From positions 1 through 64,000 of the forward strand of contig NZ_SUMG01000001.1 of NCBI RefSeq assembly GCF_009910325.1: 64,000 bases of DNA, read 5' to 3'. Positions 43,090-51,783 of the stretch are shown here, piece after piece (within the stretch, counting starts at the first letter, position 1; each line of letters begins with the position of its first letter). The notes under the pieces were generated by a model. The model saw only the letters and a program-made list of their open reading frames with translations. It did no database searches and was not told the DNA's origin. The stretch comes from Isachenkonia alkalipeptolytica (GTDB taxonomy: Bacteria > Bacillota > Clostridia > Peptostreptococcales > T1SED10-28). The position numbers were made by a program, and so were the translations under genes.

Positions 43090-44160
43090 ATGCCCACCAA
43101 CCGTAAAAAAACCATGGAGTTTCAGGGAAACTTATCAAAACGCAATTATTTCGAGGGATGGTACTACAAACAGGTAAGCCAGCATGGAAAGATCACCCTG
43201 TCCCTGATTCCCGGCATCAGCTTGTTTGACCGGGATAAACACAGTTTTATTCAATACATCCTGTCCTATACCAACGAACAGGGGGAAAAAGAGCTCCTGA
43301 ACGGGTACGTCCGTTATCCCGTGGAATCCTTTACTTACCAGAAGGAACCCTTTAAGGTGCAGGTGGGAAAATCGATTTTCACCGAGAAAAAAATCTTTCT
43401 GGACCTACAGGACCGGGACCGGGTGTTTCGTGGAACCCTGGAAATCCATCCCTTTACACCGATTCATAGAAGTCTGTTTTCCCCCACGATTATGGGGCCC
43501 TTTGCCTATCTTCCCGGGATGGAATGCAATCACGGGGTAATCAGTATGAATCATGACATCATGGGGACGATCCAGATGAATGATCAGAGCTTAAAGTTTA
43601 ACTACGGTCGGGGGTACATCGAAAAGGACTGGGGCAGTTCCTTTCCCGAGGAGTATATCTGGATGCAGTGCAATACCTTTCAGACCCCGGAGACATCCCT
43701 GTTTTTCTCCATTGCCCACATCCCTTTTCTCGGCCGTTCCTTTCAAGGACATATCGGCAATCTGCTGTTGAAAAAAAAGCAGTACCGTTTTGCCACCTAC
43801 AACGGCACGAAGGTTACAGAGCTGCAACGAAAAGGTAAGGAAATCTTCTTTGTGGCGGAAAACAAAGAGGCAACACTAAGGGTTACCGCCCGGCCGGATC
43901 AGGAAAGGGAATTGATTGCCCCGTTAAAGGGGAAAATGGAGCGGGTGATCAAGGAAGGGGTTACCGGCACTGTGGCCTTTGAGCTGTTGGATAAGACCAC
44001 CAATGAGACCTACAGGGACCAGGGAAGGGCAGTAGGCATTGAGGTGGCGGTCGGGGAGAATCGGAGGGTTAAAAAGCTGAATATCCGGGACGTCACCGAT
44101 GAGGAGAAAGAACCTTTGGAAGAGGAAAAGATAAGGACGGATGAAAACCTGGAAATGTAA
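43090..44160 (+). CDS. Tocopherol-cyclase-like family protein
   Basis: 356 residues with AAAGGAGAAG upstream. The N-terminus RNYFEGWYYKQV and the later GYIEKDWGSSFP with YIWMQCN are the characteristic signatures of the PF14249 family, named for plant tocopherol cyclase. Clostridia do not make tocopherol, so the bacterial function is unknown; a lipocalin-like lipid-binding fold is probable. No signal peptide is visible. The last 40 residues are charged and likely flexible. It ends 15 bases before the phosphofructokinase gene and is probably cotranscribed. Confidence 0.85.
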   Translation: MPTNRKKTMEFQGNLSKRNYFEGWYYKQVSQHGKITLSLIPGISLFDRDKHSFIQYILSYTNEQGEKELLNGYVRYPVESFTYQKEPFKVQVGKSIFTEKKIFLDLQDRDRVFRGTLEIHPFTPIHRSLFSPTIMGPFAYLPGMECNHGVISMNHDIMGTIQMNDQSLKFNYGRGYIEKDWGSSFPEEYIWMQCNTFQTPETSLFFSIAHIPFLGRSFQGHIGNLLLKKKQYRFATYNGTKVTELQRKGKEIFFVAENKEATLRVTARPDQERELIAPLKGKMERVIKEGVTGTVAFELLDKTTNETYRDQGRAVGIEVAVGENRRVKKLNIRDVTDEEKEPLEEEKIRTDENLEM

Positions 44161-44175
44161 AAGGAGGATACGGAT

Positions 44176-45396
44176 ATGACATTAAAAGGAAAAGTAGTAA
44201 TCGCCCAGGGCGGCGGACCCACGGCGGTAATCAATCAATCTTTGGTGGGGGTTGCCTTAGAATCCCGGAAGTTCAGTCAAGTGGACCGGGTATACGGTGC
44301 GGTTAAGGGGGTTCGGGGAATCATTGAGGAGGACTTTTTAGATCTCAGCCAGGAAACCACCCATAACCTGGAAAGTGTGGCCCGAACCCCGGCATCGGCC
44401 CTGCTTTCCACCCGGGATAAACCCGACGAGAAGTACTGCGAAGAGATTTTTCATGTACTAAAGGCCCATGATGTGCGGTATTTTTTCTACATCGGAGGCA
44501 ACGACTCCGCCTCCACAGTGCATATTGTCAACGAGAATGCTAAAAAGTCCGATTATGAATTCCGGGCCATTCATATTCCCAAAACCATTGACAACGATCT
44601 TTTAGTCAACGACCATACCCCGGGGTACGGCTCCGCGGCGAAATTTGTATCCCAGGCCTTTACCGGGGTGGACCTGGACAACCGGGCCCTGCCCGGAGTA
44701 TATATCGGCGTGGTGATGGGAAGGGATGCGGGTTTTTTAACCGCGGCCTCCTCCATTGCCCAAAAGTACTATGACGACGGTCCCCATCTGATTTACCTTC
44801 CTGAGCGGCCTTTTTCCAAGGAAAAGTTTTTACGGGAGGTAAAAGAAGTCTATGATAAATGGGGCAGATGTGTGGTGGCGGTGTCGGAAGGCATCAAAAA
44901 TGAAGCGGGAGAGCCCGTAGCCAAGGAACTGATTCAGCGGGCGGAATACGATGCCCACGGAAACATTCTTCTCTCCTCTTCCGGTGCATTAGGAGAAAAT
45001 CTGGTGAACTATGTGAAGGAAAACTTAAACATCAAGCGGGTCCGTTCCGATACCTTCGGTTATTTACAGCGGTCCTTCATGGGCTGCGTGTCGGAGGTGG
45101 ATCAGCACGAAGCCCGGGAGGTGGGAGAAAAAGCGGCCCAGTTCGCCCTGTGGCATAATCAGGACGGTTCCGTGACCATCCACCGTACCGGAGACTACTC
45201 CGTGGATTATCAGCTGACGGCCCTGGAAAAAGTGGCGAAACATACGAAGTCCATGCCGGATCATTTCATCAATAAGGGGGGCAATCATATCACCGAAGCC
45301 TTTCGAAAGTACCTTCGCCCCTTAGTGGGGGAGGAACGATTCTTTGCCCATCATCTTCGGGCTCCTCAGGTGGAGAAAATTTTAAAAAACCGGTAA
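44176..45396 (+). CDS. 6-phosphofructokinase, PPi-dependent signature
   Basis: 406 residues with AAAGGAGG upstream. Glycolytic phosphorylation of fructose-6-phosphate. GGGPTAVINQSL at the N-terminus binds the phosphoryl donor. The selectivity positions read GGNDS and PKTIDND: an Asp where ATP enzymes have Gly (GGDGS), and Lys where they have Gly (PGTIDND). In characterised enzymes this pair excludes ATP and favours pyrophosphate. MGRDAGFL and the C-terminal EVDQHEAREVG segment are typical of the long group. Pyrophosphate use would fit the ADP-glucose synthesis encoded nearby. Confidence 0.9.
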   Translation: MTLKGKVVIAQGGGPTAVINQSLVGVALESRKFSQVDRVYGAVKGVRGIIEEDFLDLSQETTHNLESVARTPASALLSTRDKPDEKYCEEIFHVLKAHDVRYFFYIGGNDSASTVHIVNENAKKSDYEFRAIHIPKTIDNDLLVNDHTPGYGSAAKFVSQAFTGVDLDNRALPGVYIGVVMGRDAGFLTAASSIAQKYYDDGPHLIYLPERPFSKEKFLREVKEVYDKWGRCVVAVSEGIKNEAGEPVAKELIQRAEYDAHGNILLSSSGALGENLVNYVKENLNIKRVRSDTFGYLQRSFMGCVSEVDQHEAREVGEKAAQFALWHNQDGSVTIHRTGDYSVDYQLTALEKVAKHTKSMPDHFINKGGNHITEAFRKYLRPLVGEERFFAHHLRAPQVEKILKNR

Positions 45397-45493
45397 AACC
45401 TTTTGTTTTTTATCCGGAAAACCGATATACTGATACACTGGAAAATAAAAAACTATGAAAACCGTAAAAGGTGATTTTTAGGAGGACATCATT

Positions 45494-46684
45494 ATGGAAA
45501 GAATTATCGGAACCGTAACCAGAGGACTGAGAACCCCGATTATCAATCAAGGGGATGATTTGGGAAAAATTGCGGCGGATACCGTACTCAAGGCATCGAA
45601 ACAGGAAGGCTATGAAGTTCGGGACAAGGATGTGGTGGCCATCACCGAATCCGTGGTGGCCCGGGCCCAAGGGAACTACGCTACGGTGGAGGCCATCGGA
45701 AAGGACGTGGCGGAGAAATTCCAGGAAGGAACCGTGGGGGTGATTTTCCCGATATTAAGCCGAAACCGCTTTGCCATTAACCTGAAGGGGATTGCCAAGG
45801 GAGCAAAGAAAGTGGTGCTGATGCTGAGCTACCCTTCCGATGAAGTGGGGAATCACTTAATGGATCTGGATATTTTAGATGCCAAGGGGGTCAATCCCTG
45901 GACCGATGTTTTGACGGAAAAAGAGTTTCGGGAGCTCTTCGGCTACAACAAACACACCTTCACCGGGGTGGATTATGTGGCGTATTACAAATCCATAGTG
46001 GAGGCCTACGGCATTCCCTGTGAAGTGATCTTTTCCAACAACCCGGTAACCATTCTGGAGCATACGAAAAACGTGTTAACCTGTGATATTCACACCCGGG
46101 CAAGAACCAAAAGAATTTTAAAGAGGAAAGGGGCCGAAAAGGTATACGGCTTAGACGATATACTGACCCGGTCCATCGATGGCAACGGCTACAATGAAGA
46201 ATTCGGACTCCTAGGCTCCAACAAAGCCACCGAGGAGAAAGTAAAACTCTTTCCCCGGGACGGACAAAGCCTGGTGGATAGCATCCAGGAAGACCTGTTA
46301 TCTAAGACCGGAAAGACGTTGGAAGTGTTAATTTACGGTGACGGCGCCTTTAAGGATCCCGTGGGGAAAATCTGGGAGCTGGCGGATCCCGTGGTGTCCC
46401 CGGCCTATACCAAAGGCCTGGAAGGAACCCCCAATGAACTGAAGATTAAATATCTGGCGGACAACAACTTCGCCGACCTGTCGGGAGAAGTGTTGAAACA
46501 GGCGATTTCCAAGCATATTGAAAACAAAGCCCCGGATTTAAAAGGGGCCATGGAGGCCCAGGGCACCACCCCAAGGCGACTGACGGACTTAATCGGCTCC
46601 TTGGCAGACCTTACTTCGGGTAGCGGAGATAAGGGGACCCCGGTGGTGTATATTCAGGGTTATTTCGACAACTATACCAAGTAA
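45494..46684 (+). CDS. Coenzyme F420-0:L-glutamate ligase (CofE) family protein
   Basis: 396 residues with TTAGGAGGA upstream. The N-terminal VTRGLRTPIINQGDDL and VVAITESVVARAQG, together with IFPILSRNRF, match the CofE family (PF01996), which adds glutamate to F420-0 in methanogens and actinobacteria. Clostridia generally lack F420, and no other F420 gene is in the window, so the substrate here is probably different. The protein is longer than archaeal CofE (about 250), with an extra C-terminal domain of about 140 residues. Not obviously in an operon with the phosphofructokinase gene. Confidence 0.85.
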   Translation: MERIIGTVTRGLRTPIINQGDDLGKIAADTVLKASKQEGYEVRDKDVVAITESVVARAQGNYATVEAIGKDVAEKFQEGTVGVIFPILSRNRFAINLKGIAKGAKKVVLMLSYPSDEVGNHLMDLDILDAKGVNPWTDVLTEKEFRELFGYNKHTFTGVDYVAYYKSIVEAYGIPCEVIFSNNPVTILEHTKNVLTCDIHTRARTKRILKRKGAEKVYGLDDILTRSIDGNGYNEEFGLLGSNKATEEKVKLFPRDGQSLVDSIQEDLLSKTGKTLEVLIYGDGAFKDPVGKIWELADPVVSPAYTKGLEGTPNELKIKYLADNNFADLSGEVLKQAISKHIENKAPDLKGAMEAQGTTPRRLTDLIGSLADLTSGSGDKGTPVVYIQGYFDNYTK

Positions 46685-46780
46685 ACGTCTTAACCTAGGA
46701 AGCAGTAGGAATCCTGTGGCAAATACCCTTCCCCGGGGAGGAAATCACAGAAGATATAGCAGATTGAAAGGATGATGATC

Positions 46781-47119
46781 ATGAAGGAACCCATAGGTTT
46801 TGAAGACTTTATGAAAGTGGACATCCGGGTGGGGGAGGTCCTGGAGGCGAAAGTGTATCAGGAAGCCAGAAAGCCCGCCTATATCTTGGTGGTGGATTTC
46901 GGTGAGGAAATCGGAACCAAAAAATGCAGCGCCCAGATCACCGAGTGCTATGACTGTGAAGAACTTGTTGGCAAACAGGTACTGGGGGTAGTGAATTTCC
47001 CGCCGAAACAGATCGGAAAACTGTTGTCCGAAGCCCTCGTTCTGGGGGTTTACAGTGACCAGGGCGTGGTCCTGATCCGACCGGATCAAAAAGTGAAAAA
47101 AGGGGATAGACTGGGCTAA
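46781..47119 (+). CDS. csaA: CsaA-like tRNA-binding-domain protein
   Basis: 112 residues from ATG 46781 with AAAGGA at 46767-46772; ATG 46772 abuts that site. The whole protein is one OB-fold tRNA-binding domain: FEDFMKVDIRVGEVLEAK at the start, then KPAYILVVDFG and KCSAQIT, and RPDQKVKKGDRLG at the end. Bacillus CsaA is a dimer with proposed export-chaperone activity and binds tRNA. Length and motifs agree. Confidence 0.92.
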   Translation: MKEPIGFEDFMKVDIRVGEVLEAKVYQEARKPAYILVVDFGEEIGTKKCSAQITECYDCEELVGKQVLGVVNFPPKQIGKLLSEALVLGVYSDQGVVLIRPDQKVKKGDRLG

Positions 47120-47169
47120 CATAATAGTACCTGGTAGCCTTTGACCGAGAATCGGGCACAGGAAGGCTT

Positions 47170-47224
47170 CAGCGGCTCCTCTAAGGTAAGAGTGATAATG
47201 CTTACCTTGGAGGGGCTGTTTTAT
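47170..47224 (+). terminator. Long-stem intrinsic terminator after csaA
   Basis: CAGCGGCTCCTCTAAGGTAAG pairs over about 20 positions with CTTACCTTGGAGGGGCTG, followed by TTTTATTT. Confidence 0.85.
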
Positions 47225-47306
47225 TTGACAGAAGACGAATAACCTGTTATTATTTATACCATACCCCCCCTGCCCTGCGGGGTAAACACAGATGGAGGTG
47301 TTCACT

Positions 47307-47786
47307 ATGATTGGATTATATGCAGTTACTGCAATAGCATTTTTAATTTCCTTACTCATTGACCGAGAACGAACCATAAAAGCCGTAAAGATCGGCTGGA
47401 AGAAATTCACGAAGATTTTACCGGGATATTTAAAAATCCTGATGATTTTATCCGTGGTGTTGCTTGTGCCCAACGAAATTATAGCCCGGTACCTGGGGGA
47501 GAGTTCCTCTTATTTCGGCATTATTGTTGCCGGGATTTTCGGTTCCATAACCATGATGCCCGGATTTATTGCCTATCCCTTAGCCGGTGTGTTTTTGGAC
47601 CAGGGGGTCAGTTACATGGTAATTGCCGCCTTTGTGACCACGTTGATGATGGTGGGGGTTGCCACCTATCCCGTGGAAAAGCAGTACTTCGGTAAACGGT
47701 CCACCATTATACGAAATGTAACAGCCTTTGGAATTGCCATGATCATCGCTCTTTCCATGGGACTGTTTTACGGGGAGTTGATATAA
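47307..47786 (+). CDS. Permease, first half of a two-gene YraQ/ArsP-like transporter
   Basis: 159 residues from ATG 47307 with GGAGGTG at 47294-47300. Four or five membrane spans fill the protein; a basic loop (about 18-35) follows the first. The segment FGSITMMPGFIAYPLAG carries the PGxxAYP-type pattern found in PF03773 (YraQ/ArsP-like) permeases. The stop touches the next gene, which has the matching second half, so the pair probably forms a heteromeric carrier. The substrate is unknown. Confidence 0.78.
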   Translation: MIGLYAVTAIAFLISLLIDRERTIKAVKIGWKKFTKILPGYLKILMILSVVLLVPNEIIARYLGESSSYFGIIVAGIFGSITMMPGFIAYPLAGVFLDQGVSYMVIAAFVTTLMMVGVATYPVEKQYFGKRSTIIRNVTAFGIAMIIALSMGLFYGELI

Positions 47787-48308
47787 ATGACAAAAGCAGT
47801 GAAGAACTATATCGGTTTTGGAATTTTTCTATTGATGATCGCCCTGTCCTATGCCACGAATTTTCAGATCGGCATGGATGTGGGAGACAACTTTTGGATT
47901 TTCGCCTGGGATATGCTGAGAATTCTGCCTCCGGCCTTCCTGTTAATCGGGATTTTTGAGGTATGGGCCAAGCGGGAGACCATTGAGAAGAGTTTTGGAG
48001 GGGTTTCGGGACCGAAGCGCTACATTTACGGAATTTTATTGGCGGCCACCACGGTGGGGGGAACCTTTGTAGCCTTTCCCGTAGCCAATTCCCTATACCA
48101 TAAGGGGGCGGATTACAATTCAATTTTCACCTACGTCACCGCCGCCTCTTTGGTCATGATCCCCATGAGCATTATGGAGGCCTCCATATTGGGGATTCGC
48201 TTTACCCTGATTCGATTAGGAGTCTCCCTGCCCCTGGTAATTCTCAGTGCCGCTCTTTTGGGAGCCTATTTTAAAAAGAAAAAGTATCTACTGCCGGCCC
48301 AGGAATAA
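47787..48308 (+). CDS. Permease, second half of a two-gene YraQ/ArsP-like transporter
   Basis: 173 residues starting directly after the preceding stop, with GGGGAG upstream inside that gene. Four or five spans are visible. The segment GTFVAFPVANSLYHKGADY parallels FGSITMMPGFIAYPLAGVFLDQG of its partner, so the two halves are homologous inverted or duplicated repeats of one permease fold. In many bacteria the halves are fused in one chain. No metal-binding Cys cluster is seen, so arsenic export is not supported. Confidence 0.78.
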   Translation: MTKAVKNYIGFGIFLLMIALSYATNFQIGMDVGDNFWIFAWDMLRILPPAFLLIGIFEVWAKRETIEKSFGGVSGPKRYIYGILLAATTVGGTFVAFPVANSLYHKGADYNSIFTYVTAASLVMIPMSIMEASILGIRFTLIRLGVSLPLVILSAALLGAYFKKKKYLLPAQE

Positions 48309-48322
48309 CAAAGGAAGTAGGG

Positions 48323-48354
48323 ACCTCGGATCCTCAGGGATTCGGGGTTTTTTT
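48323..48354 (+). terminator. Intrinsic terminator after the split permease
   Basis: ACCTCGGATCC pairs with GGGATTCGGGGT (with G-T pairs) around TCA, followed by seven T. Confidence 0.75.
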
Positions 48355-48451
48355 CAGGAGTTCCCCCTGAATGTCTTTCGAATACTCTAAAAACTTGTTA
48401 TAATAAAGAGGCATATATTCGGTAGATTGAAAAAAGAAGAGGGGTAAGGCC

Positions 48452-49840
48452 TTGAGGCGTAATATTACGATACAGAATACCCGGGAAAAAACCATGAAAA
48501 TGATTTGGCTGTTGGCCTATCCCATTATGATTGGGCAACTACTACATACCTTTATGATGCTGGTGGATATCTGGTTTGTATCAGAGCTTTTGGGAGAAAC
48601 CGTCACCGCGGCGGTGGGCGCCAGTACCGCTTTAATGGGAGTGGTTCGGGTGCTGCCCTTCTTACTATCCACCGGGGCCATTGCCTTGGTTTCTCAGTAT
48701 ACCGGATCGGAAAGCCCCAAGGACGTTAAGGATGTGGCCAAAAATGCCCTGTTTTTATCGGGGGTTATCGGCATTGTGGCGGGAATCCTGTTATACCAAA
48801 ATATTGAAGGGGTTCTTCGGATTTTCGGAGACAGTTCGCCTGCAGTCCTGGAGGAAGCGGTGAAATACTTGCGACTGGCCTTTATTTCCATCCCCTTTAT
48901 CTTTTTCAATGTCACCGCCAAGGCCATTTCCGAAGCCACCGGAGATACGAAAAATCCCGTAATCATTTTTTTGATCATGAACGGGATGAATATTTTTTTG
49001 GACTACGTATTTATCGTGGAGTTGAATTTCGGCATCGAGGGGGCCTCTCTGGCCACATTGCTCTCGGAGATCCTGGGGCTGGTTTTAATGACGGCACTGA
49101 TCGGAAGAAAGGTCCTGCCCTTTAGAGAACTTTTTGCCAGGGGACAGGGGCTTCGGGTGAAAACCTGGGGGGCCATTCTGAAAATCGGCCGGTACTCCAT
49201 GGTACAAATGATGGTGCGACCGATTACGGGACTGATTATGATGCGCATTGTCCTGGGCCTGGGGGAAACCCCGGCGGCGGCTTTTTCCATCGGAGGAAGA
49301 CTTTTTGAATTTATTTTTATCTTTTTAAAGGGACTGCAAATTGCGGTCTCCGTATTGGTGGGCCAATCCCTTGGGAGAGGGGATCGAAAAAAAGCCTTTG
49401 AAATCGTACGAAAGGGGCTCACCTTGGCTATGATCAATATGGGGGTATTCTTTTTACTCTATGTGGTCCTGGGTCGCTACCTGATGATGATTTTTACCTC
49501 CAGTGAGGAACTGATTCAAATCGGGGTGTACTATCTTCGGATTTGCTACCTGGGCGTGATCTTCGTGGTCTTTCCCATTGTCTTAGGGGGAGCCTTTACC
49601 GGAGCCGGGGATACCATGCCCCCGATGGTCAGCGCCATTATGGGAAATGTATTGGTAAAAATCCCCTTGGCGGTTTATCTGGGGAATTACACCCCCCTGG
49701 AAGAAATCGGGGTTTGGATTGCCATCGCCCTGTCCGTGGTCGTGGAGGCGGCGGTCATCGGCCGGTGGTTTAAGCGGCGAGGCTTAAGTGGGGTGATCAA
49801 AGGAAATATCGGGAAAGAAGCATTAACCAATGAAGGGTGA
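48452..49840 (+). CDS. MATE-family efflux transporter
   Basis: 462 residues from TTG 48452 with GAGGGGTAAGG upstream; an ATG at 48494 is an alternative. A TATAAT at 48399-48404 supports a separate promoter. Twelve membrane spans in two homologous halves are visible; P-x-x-I-GQLLHTFM near the N-terminus and VGQSLGRGDRKKA in the second half are typical MATE signatures. Sodium- or proton-driven export of organic cations or drugs is the usual role; the substrate is unknown. Twelve bases separate it from the acetyltransferase gene. Confidence 0.93.
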   Translation: MRRNITIQNTREKTMKMIWLLAYPIMIGQLLHTFMMLVDIWFVSELLGETVTAAVGASTALMGVVRVLPFLLSTGAIALVSQYTGSESPKDVKDVAKNALFLSGVIGIVAGILLYQNIEGVLRIFGDSSPAVLEEAVKYLRLAFISIPFIFFNVTAKAISEATGDTKNPVIIFLIMNGMNIFLDYVFIVELNFGIEGASLATLLSEILGLVLMTALIGRKVLPFRELFARGQGLRVKTWGAILKIGRYSMVQMMVRPITGLIMMRIVLGLGETPAAAFSIGGRLFEFIFIFLKGLQIAVSVLVGQSLGRGDRKKAFEIVRKGLTLAMINMGVFFLLYVVLGRYLMMIFTSSEELIQIGVYYLRICYLGVIFVVFPIVLGGAFTGAGDTMPPMVSAIMGNVLVKIPLAVYLGNYTPLEEIGVWIAIALSVVVEAAVIGRWFKRRGLSGVIKGNIGKEALTNEG

Positions 49841-49852
49841 GGAGAGTGGAAA

Positions 49853-50614
49853 ATGGTAGAATCAACGGAGTTTTATAAGATTCAGGGAATGCTGGAAAAA
49901 TACAAAATGGAAAACATCAACGTCATCGGCAGAATTCGAAACAGTGAGGACAAAACCCTTTTCATCGATGAAAAGGAAAAGCCCCGGGGCTTTATTTTAC
50001 AGGATGGAGAGTGGCACGCCTTATTCTCTCCGAATAAAGAGGTACTACATAAAATGCTGCAGGATTTTGAGTTTCCCGAGAAAGCCAACTTTTGCGGCAT
50101 TCCCCTGGACACCGCAAAAGAGGTGTTGAACCACCTGCCCGGCTACGAAGAGGACTGGGAGGAGCCCTGTTATTTGTATTACCTTCCGAAGGAGCGCCAT
50201 GAGGCCTACCTTCGAAATCATCCCGAGAATTTGGATTCTATACAGGAAAAGGACCTCGATATTGTGGACCGCTTTTATACCTATCGCCATGAGGGGTCGA
50301 AGGAGTATTTAAGGGAATGCATTGCAAACCGGCCCTCCTCCATGATTCGGGACGAAGAAGGAAACCCGATTTCCTGGGCCCTGGTCCGGGAGGATCACTC
50401 CATGGGGGTAATGTATACCCTAAAGGAGCACCGGAAAAAAGGGCTGGCGAGGAAGGTGTCCATCGACCTGATCAAAAAAGTCATTGAAACCGATAAAACC
50501 CCCTATGTCCATATAGTGGAAACCAATACCGCTTCCTGCAACCTGGCTTCGGACTTGGGAATGGTTCCCTGGGGAAGAGTGCTGTGGTTCGGTATGAAAA
50601 AAAAGGGTAAGTAA
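49853..50614 (+). CDS. GNAT-family N-acetyltransferase (FR47-like)
   Basis: 253 residues with GAGGAGAG upstream. The C-terminal half carries the acetyl-CoA fold: SMGVMYTLKEHRKKGLARKV contains the phosphate-binding R/K-x-x-G-x-A pattern, followed by HIVETNTASCNLASDLGM, the usual Asn/Ser stretch and final strand. The N-terminal 130 residues form a second GNAT-like domain without that loop, as in the FR47-like group. Substrate not predictable. Probably cotranscribed with the MATE exporter. Confidence 0.88.
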   Translation: MVESTEFYKIQGMLEKYKMENINVIGRIRNSEDKTLFIDEKEKPRGFILQDGEWHALFSPNKEVLHKMLQDFEFPEKANFCGIPLDTAKEVLNHLPGYEEDWEEPCYLYYLPKERHEAYLRNHPENLDSIQEKDLDIVDRFYTYRHEGSKEYLRECIANRPSSMIRDEEGNPISWALVREDHSMGVMYTLKEHRKKGLARKVSIDLIKKVIETDKTPYVHIVETNTASCNLASDLGMVPWGRVLWFGMKKKGK

Positions 50615-50711
50615 GAAAAAAGATAAGAAAAGAACAATCAAGGGAAATAAAAAATATCCTTAGACTACTAAAATAAAGTAGTCATAAACATATTATAGGA
50701 GGAGGGGTCTT

Positions 50712-51041
50712 ATGGAAATCTTAACCACCGTGGAAGAGATTGAAACGTTTCAACAAAAACATCCCATTAATTTCCTTTATTTCGGATCACAGCAATGAGG
50801 GGTGTGCCGGGACTTTTTTCCAAAGCTTGAAGCCTTGGTAAAAAAACATCCCCGGGTAGCCTTAGGTAAGGCGGACATTGAAAATCACCCGGAAATTCAA
50901 GGGCGCTACAGTGTTTTTGCTGTTCCCCTGGTTATTTTAACCATTGAAGGGAAGGAAACCCTTCGGGAGGCCCGAAGCATTTCCCTGGATATTCTGGAAG
51001 AAAAACTGATACGCTATGAAAAACTGTTGTTTGACACGTAA
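50712..51041 (+). CDS. Selenocysteine-containing thioredoxin-like protein
   Basis: 109 residues if the in-frame TGA at 50796-50798 is selenocysteine. ATG 50712 follows AGGAGGAGGGG. The redox motif becomes U-G-V-C after the strand FLYFGSQQ, matching the CxxC position of thioredoxins, and the same frame continues through GRYSVFAVPLVIL (cis-Pro loop) to TAA 51039. Without recoding only a 79-residue fragment lacking the first beta-alpha unit would be predicted. A hairpin about 21 bases after the TGA may be the SECIS. Cytoplasmic disulfide or peroxide-linked reduction is likely; the partner is unknown. Confidence 0.87.
50820..50838 (+). promoter_or_regulatory. Candidate bacterial SECIS hairpin (thioredoxin gene)
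   Basis: CCAAAGCTTGAAGCCTTGG folds as CCAA.GCT-TGA-AGC.TTGG with one A-C mismatch. It begins 21 bases after the in-frame TGA within the coding sequence. Confidence 0.5.
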
Positions 51042-51060
51042 GAGAAAGGGGGACACTGAT

Positions 51061-51282
51061 ATGGCGGGAATTAAATTTGAAATTGAAAAAAAGTACGGGG
51101 TTGTTTCCACCTCTCCAAAGGGTTGGAATAAAGAGTTGAATCTGGTGAGCTGGAACGATCGACCGGGAAAGTTTGATATCCGGGACTGGGATCCGGACCA
51201 TGAAAAAATGGGAAAGGGGATTACCCTGACGAAGGAGGAACTTCGTCAGCTCCGGGATTTGTTGAATGAAATGGATTTGTAA
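51061..51282 (+). CDS. YdbC/PC4-family single-strand nucleic-acid-binding protein
   Basis: 73 residues from ATG 51061 with AAAGGGGGA upstream; a longer frame from 51016 overlaps the thioredoxin gene and is not needed. The pattern FEIEKKYGVVSTSPKGWNKE, then LVSWNDRPGKFDIRDWDP and a C-terminal helix ELRQLRDLLNEM, is that of YdbC, a bacterial homolog of the PC4 coactivator domain that binds single-stranded DNA as a dimer. It follows the thioredoxin by 19 bases. Confidence 0.92.
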   Translation: MAGIKFEIEKKYGVVSTSPKGWNKELNLVSWNDRPGKFDIRDWDPDHEKMGKGITLTKEELRQLRDLLNEMDL

Positions 51283-51312
51283 AAGCTTCGGGATCTGTTT
51301 CGGGAGGCACCT

Positions 51313-51783
51313 TTAGGATGAGCCGGGGGTGGTCTCGGTCAACAGTTTTTTTAGCGCCGTGGTAAAGAGGAGATTGTCCCGATCTTCTCTTTTTTTGATT
51401 TTAGGGCCTTTCAGATTCTGCATACGTTCCTTCCGGCTGACATGGCGGGACTGGAGTAAAAAGTGGATTTGATCTTCCGTGATGATTTTCCCGTTTTGAT
51501 CGATGCAGTGTCCTTTTTTGGAGATCACCATGGCGCAGAGGCCGTTATCCTGGGTAACCACAATGTCTTCCGGATGCATACGGGTAAGGATATAAAAATC
51601 TGCGGCGTCCCGGGAAACCTCCACGGTAACGATGGTGGCGTAATCGCTTTCCAATTGGATGCTATGGTTTTTCACCAGGGTTACGGGGAGGCGGTATTCT
51701 TTGGCCAGGGCGATGGTTTCTTTGACCACAGGACAGCCGTCGGCGTCAATCCAGATTCTTCGGGGGCTTTGCACTTTCGTCAT
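51313..51783 (-). CDS. YaiI/YqxD-family protein (DUF188)
   Basis: 156 residues from the ATG at 51783, which has AAAGGAG upstream; ATG 51792 is an alternative. IWIDADGCPVVKETI at the N-terminus and VTQDNGLCAMVISKKG in the middle are the conserved acidic patches of this family, which has a PIN-like (nuclease-type) fold by general knowledge. The last 30 residues are basic. Biological role unassigned. Convergent with the YdbC gene. Confidence 0.93.
   Translation of the reverse strand: MTKVQSPRRIWIDADGCPVVKETIALAKEYRLPVTLVKNHSIQLESDYATIVTVEVSRDAADFYILTRMHPEDIVVTQDNGLCAMVISKKGHCIDQNGKIITEDQIHFLLQSRHVSRKERMQNLKGPKIKKREDRDNLLFTTALKKLLTETTPGSS

Noticed and set aside
47307-48308. Arsenic exporter ArsP
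   Set aside because: Although the fold resembles YraQ/ArsP, no Cys metal site is present in either half.
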